Source: Opitutaceae bacterium (GTDB taxonomy: Bacteria; Verrucomicrobiota; Verrucomicrobiia; Opitutales; Opitutaceae). From it: DNA of 64,000 nt. Shown one piece after another: positions 60,897 through 64,000 of this stretch; the first letter of the stretch is position 1; every line of letters begins with the position of its first letter. The notes below the pieces were generated by a model. The model worked only from the letters and a program-made list of their open reading frames with translations, was not told the origin of the DNA and ran no database searches. The stretch is from NCBI GenBank assembly GCA_041395105.1, contig JAWLBB010000004.1, positions 62,001 through 126,000 on the forward strand, in the 5' to 3' direction. Both the position numbers and the translations under genes were made by a program.

Positions 60897-62096
60897 GTGT
60901 CCAATCTCCGGATACTGGTCCTGACCTCGAGCACGGGAGGCGGGCACGACGCCCGTGCCGTGGCCTTTTCAAAGTGGGTCAAACGCCTCTACGGCTGGTC
61001 GGTCGAGGTCCGCATAGAAAGCATGCTGGAGGACTCGTCCGTCTTCAATCGATTCGGGGTCCGTTTCTACAACTTCATCCAGAAGCACGCCCCCTGGATA
61101 CACCATCCCTACTACCTGTTGATCGAGGGTTTGCGGTTCCTCAATACGAACCGGGTTTTCCTGGGCAACCGCTACTATACCCAGGTGCTGGAGAATTATC
61201 AGCCGCATCTCGTATTCAGTGTGCATGACTGTTTGAACCGCGGCTATTTCCAGACGGCCCGGAGGGTCCTTGGGCCCGCGCGGGTGAGGTGTGCGACCTA
61301 TTGCAGCGAGTTTTCCGGAGGCTACGGCTACAGCAGCAACTGGATTGAGCCCACAGTAGATCTCTTCATCTCGCGGACCCGGACGGCCCGTGACTATGCG
61401 ATCAAGCTCGGATTGAATCCGGAGAAGATCCGTGTTCGCGGTCATCTCATGGAGCCCCGGGTCTATGAGGAAGTCTTCATCATGAAGAACCGCCAGGATT
61501 TCCAGCGGGACAATCTCGGCCTGGACCCGAACCGGTTCACGGTCTTTCTGGCCACGGGCGGTGCCGGCGCCAACAATCACCTTGAGCTCCTCCCGGTGCT
61601 GGCCAAATTCGCGGACCGGGTCCAGGTCATCGTGGTCTGTGGCCGCAACAACCGGGCGTTTCTCCGGGTCAATGAGTGGCGCAGGAATCATCCCGAGCTG
61701 CTTTGTCACGTCGAGGGGTATTGCCAGCAGATGCACCTGCTGGTCCAGGCGAGTGATGTCATCGTCACGCGCGGAGGCACGACCACCTGTGCGAAAGCCA
61801 TGCACTACCGCTGCCCCACCATCCTAAACGGTTTCAAGGGCATCATGCCCCAGGAGCGCCTGACCGTGAAATTCTTCACCCAGGACAAAGCGTCGGAGGT
61901 GATCACCAAGGCCGGTGACCTGGAGCGCATCCTTCGGGGATGGCTGGAGAATCCCGCATCCTACCGGGAAATAAAGGAGCGATTCTGCTCCCTGCGCTAC
62001 GATGAGGATCCGACGCTGGTGATCAAGGAATTGGTCGAGCTGGCCCAGGCGGCGGCCACCGCGACAATCGTTGAGAGTGATCCGACCGTTGTCTGA
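60897..62096 (+). CDS. MGDG synthase-like lipid glycosyltransferase (GT28 type)
   Basis: 399 residues from GTG 60897. The N-terminal ILVLTSSTGGGHDARAVAFSKWV matches the glycine-rich acceptor-side motif of monogalactosyl- and glucosyl-diacylglycerol synthases, which glycosylate diacylglycerol at the inner membrane. The donor domain has RFTVFLATGGAGANNHLELLPVL and SDVIVTRGGTTTCAKAMHYRCPTI, the usual UDP-sugar loop. Position next to ACP/ketosynthase/SDR genes suggests the lipid acceptor carries an unusual acyl group. Confidence 0.87.
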   Translation: MSNLRILVLTSSTGGGHDARAVAFSKWVKRLYGWSVEVRIESMLEDSSVFNRFGVRFYNFIQKHAPWIHHPYYLLIEGLRFLNTNRVFLGNRYYTQVLENYQPHLVFSVHDCLNRGYFQTARRVLGPARVRCATYCSEFSGGYGYSSNWIEPTVDLFISRTRTARDYAIKLGLNPEKIRVRGHLMEPRVYEEVFIMKNRQDFQRDNLGLDPNRFTVFLATGGAGANNHLELLPVLAKFADRVQVIVVCGRNNRAFLRVNEWRRNHPELLCHVEGYCQQMHLLVQASDVIVTRGGTTTCAKAMHYRCPTILNGFKGIMPQERLTVKFFTQDKASEVITKAGDLERILRGWLENPASYREIKERFCSLRYDEDPTLVIKELVELAQAAATATIVESDPTVV

Positions 62097-62126
62097 CCGC
62101 CGTTTCGAACACTTCCGCATGACCTG

Positions 62127-63371
62127 ATGGCCCTCCGCAAGATCGCGATCCTCTACACGACCTTTCCGGTTCGTTCGGAGATATTCGTTCAACGCGAGTT
62201 TGTCGCGATTCACGAGCAGGATGTTGAGATCGAGGTCTGGTCATTGCATGGGGGAGATCCCGACTTCGCCGGAATCCCCATCCGCCGGTTCTCGAAATGG
62301 CGCCTCTGGCGCCTGCTCTGGCAGATTCCGCGCGAATGGTCGGCCCGGCCGCGTCTCTTTTTTGAATTCCTGCACCTTCTCCTGAGCGGTGACCATCATC
62401 CTTCGATTCTCAATCTCGGCGAGAACCTGCTGGGGATCGGGTTTGCGATCGTCGAAGCGCCGGCCTTCCGCCGATCGGCCCCGGACCTCATTCACGGGGT
62501 GTGGGGAAGTCTCCCGGCCATGGGGGCGTGGATGCTTTCAAGGCTTTGCGATATTCCCTTCACCTTTGAGGCCCACGCCTACGATCTCTTCGAACACGGC
62601 GGCGATTGGTTCCTCCGGGAGAAGGTGAAGGCCGCCCGCTTGATTCGAACCTCGACGGGAGCGGGTGCCACCCGCCTGCGCGAGGTGGGGGCGGATCCCG
62701 GGAAGGTGATTCTCGTCCGCCGCGGCCTTCTTCCCGTGCCCCCCTATCCCGAGCGCGGGCCGGTCCGGGAGCCGACCCGTCTCGTCGGTGTCGGGCGCCT
62801 GGTCGAGAAGAAGGGCTTCCTGCGCCAGATCGAAATCCTGGCCGCGCTTCGGGATCGCGGCGTCGACTTCACGGCCCGCCTGATCGGTGACGGGCCGCAA
62901 CGGGAAACCCTCCGGCATGCCATCGACCGCCATGGCCTGGCTGATCGGGTCTCGCTGACAGGATGGATGTCGGTTGAAGAGGTTGCCCTCGCCATGGTCC
63001 GTTCGGACTTTCTCCTTCACACCGGTCAGGTCGCCCGGAGCGGCGATCGGGATGGACTGCCCAATGTGGTCGGGGAGGCCATGTCGGTCGGGACGATTGT
63101 CCTCTCCACTCCGGAGGATGGCGTGGCGGAAGCGGTGATTGACGGACAGACCGGCTTTCTATGTCCTCTGGCCGATGATACGGCCTGGCTGGCGGTGGTC
63201 TGCTCGCTTCTTGAGCATCCTGTCATGGCCGGGGAGATACGCAAGAGGGCACGTGCCTGGGTGGAGAGCGAGTTCGATGCGAGGGTCAATATCGAGAGCT
63301 GGTTCCGGCGCCTCCGGGAAATCGGGACCGATTCCGGAGAAGGGTTGAACGCACATGAAGGTCTTTTTTGA
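62127..63371 (+). CDS. GT4-family glycosyltransferase
   Basis: 414 residues. Begins ALRKIAILYTTFPVRSEIFVQREFVAI, characteristic of GT4 enzymes of exopolysaccharide and colanic-acid type clusters. The donor domain starts RLVGVGRLVEKKGFLRQIEILAAL; the nucleotide-sugar motif is SGDRDGLPNVVGEAMSVGTIVLSTPEDGVAEAV. It lies 30 bp after the lipid glycosyltransferase and overlaps the next gene by 17 bp. Probably extends the glycan on the same lipid or a surface polymer. Confidence 0.88.
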   Translation: MALRKIAILYTTFPVRSEIFVQREFVAIHEQDVEIEVWSLHGGDPDFAGIPIRRFSKWRLWRLLWQIPREWSARPRLFFEFLHLLLSGDHHPSILNLGENLLGIGFAIVEAPAFRRSAPDLIHGVWGSLPAMGAWMLSRLCDIPFTFEAHAYDLFEHGGDWFLREKVKAARLIRTSTGAGATRLREVGADPGKVILVRRGLLPVPPYPERGPVREPTRLVGVGRLVEKKGFLRQIEILAALRDRGVDFTARLIGDGPQRETLRHAIDRHGLADRVSLTGWMSVEEVALAMVRSDFLLHTGQVARSGDRDGLPNVVGEAMSVGTIVLSTPEDGVAEAVIDGQTGFLCPLADDTAWLAVVCSLLEHPVMAGEIRKRARAWVESEFDARVNIESWFRRLREIGTDSGEGLNAHEGLF

Positions 63372-64000
63372 TGTGACCAAGACCTCCCGCCAGGGACACG
63401 GTTCAGGCATCACCCGGACGGCCCGGCGGTTGGGTCTGGTGCTGGGCCGGGAACTGGGCGACGATTGGGTTCCGGTGGTCTGGAGAGACCGGAGTCGGGC
63501 CCTTTCGCGGTTGAAGGGAGCGGAACCCGTCCGTCCGCAAGCCGGCGACTGGTTCCTGACGTGCGAGCCGTTTTCGCCGGATGAACGGAAGGGGTTTGTC
63601 GGATTCCTCAATCGGCATCCCTGCCGGATGGCCGCGGTTTTCCACGATGCCATCCCGCTTCGTCATCCCGAGTTCACCTGGCCGAAGAGCGTCGCGCGAT
63701 TCCCCGGTTACCTGAAGATGCTGGCCGGATTCGATCATGTCTTTGCCGTCTCGAATTCCAGCCGGAGAGAACTGTCAGGCTACCTGGAGTGGCTTGGCGC
63801 GGCACCGGCACCGCAGATCACGGTCGTTCGTCCCGGAGCGGATTTCACCGAGGCGCCACGGCCGACGGATCTGGCGGCGCGCTCGACCGGTCGGATGATC
63901 CTCTCGGTGGGCATTCTGGAACCCCGCAAGAACCAGCTGCTTCTTCTCGAAGCCTGCGAGCGGCTTTGGGACACGGGACTTTCCTTTGACCTGATCCTGG
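63355..64000 (+). CDS. Glycosyltransferase, GT4-like (3' end outside window)
   Basis: 215 residues visible from MKVFFDVTKTSRQGHGSGI. GT-B features: FFDVTKTSRQGHGSGITRTARRL at the start, MAAVFHDAIPLRHPEF, FDHVFAVSNSSRRELSGYLEW and the beginning of the donor domain GRMILSVGILEPRKNQLLLLEACE. The ATG has GGAGAAGGG about 9 bp upstream and starts 17 bp inside the previous gene, indicating translational coupling. The end of the protein lies beyond the window. Confidence 0.85.
   Translation, partial: MKVFFDVTKTSRQGHGSGITRTARRLGLVLGRELGDDWVPVVWRDRSRALSRLKGAEPVRPQAGDWFLTCEPFSPDERKGFVGFLNRHPCRMAAVFHDAIPLRHPEFTWPKSVARFPGYLKMLAGFDHVFAVSNSSRRELSGYLEWLGAAPAPQITVVRPGADFTEAPRPTDLAARSTGRMILSVGILEPRKNQLLLLEACERLWDTGLSFDLIL

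Overview
The window is a high-GC, gene-dense chromosomal segment from a Gram-negative bacterium. Pointers are an MsbA-type lipid exporter, a TonB-dependent receptor, an ExbB/ExbD/TonB operon, lipid-linked glycosyltransferases and the MEP isoprenoid pathway. The gene mix (stand-alone PTS Enzyme I, GreA with a giant N-terminal extension, DUF3450-TonB operon, paired Gfo/Idh/MocA oxidoreductases, a long divergent PurA) suggests Verrucomicrobiota, probably Opitutae-like. That placement is inference; no rRNA or tRNA gene was found to confirm it.

Layout. 1-3.1 kb: Trk potassium uptake (trkH cut by the window edge, trkA) and a small membrane protein. 3.4-6.6 kb: outer-membrane receptor and a methyltransferase. 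6.8-16.1 kb (minus): a tightly overlapped series pyrF-ispD-ispF-oppA-oppA-oppB-oppC, then an MsbA-like exporter. 16.4-19.2 kb: ispE and ptsI. 19.3-22.1 kb (minus): giant GreA homologue and an ArsR-methyltransferase fusion. 22.2-25.9 kb: rsmB, a PlsC-like acyltransferase, a polysaccharide deacetylase and a membrane protein. 25.9-27.9 kb: an accessory patch with a gene relic, two abutting mobile mini-elements and a lone methyltransferase. 28-32 kb: MFS exporter, thpR, MazG-like hydrolase, dgt. 32.1-37.4 kb: a six-gene TonB energising operon. 37.4-42.3 kb: sugar-type oxidoreductases. 42.4-43.8 kb: sigma/anti-sigma pair. 43.9-48.5 kb: purA and guaB (both branches from IMP) around an NnrS-like protein. 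48.5-53.1 kb: menC, menE, polX. 53.3-64 kb: glmS, a sugar-nucleotide epimerase, four glycosyltransferases and an embedded ACP-dehydratase / ketosynthase / SDR set, which together look like a glycolipid or surface-glycan locus.

The most unusual content is non-coding. Four mini-elements of about 275-279 bp (16081-16356, 26082-26357, 26354-26632, 51019-51296) have three unrelated sets of terminal inverted repeats but the same internal plan. Each carries a hairpin bracketed by CAAGGCGG and CCAACRCGG, and about 55 bp further on the inverted counterpart GCGTT-hairpin-CCGCCTTG. The bracketing motifs are conserved while the stems differ and stay self-complementary, so structure appears to be what is kept. 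One element sits in the pyrF/ispE divergent control region. Two abut at a shared CTAG. One appears to have landed exactly in a menE/polX ATGA stop-start overlap without breaking either gene. Separately, a perfect 29-bp-arm palindrome is inserted in frame inside menE and is translated.
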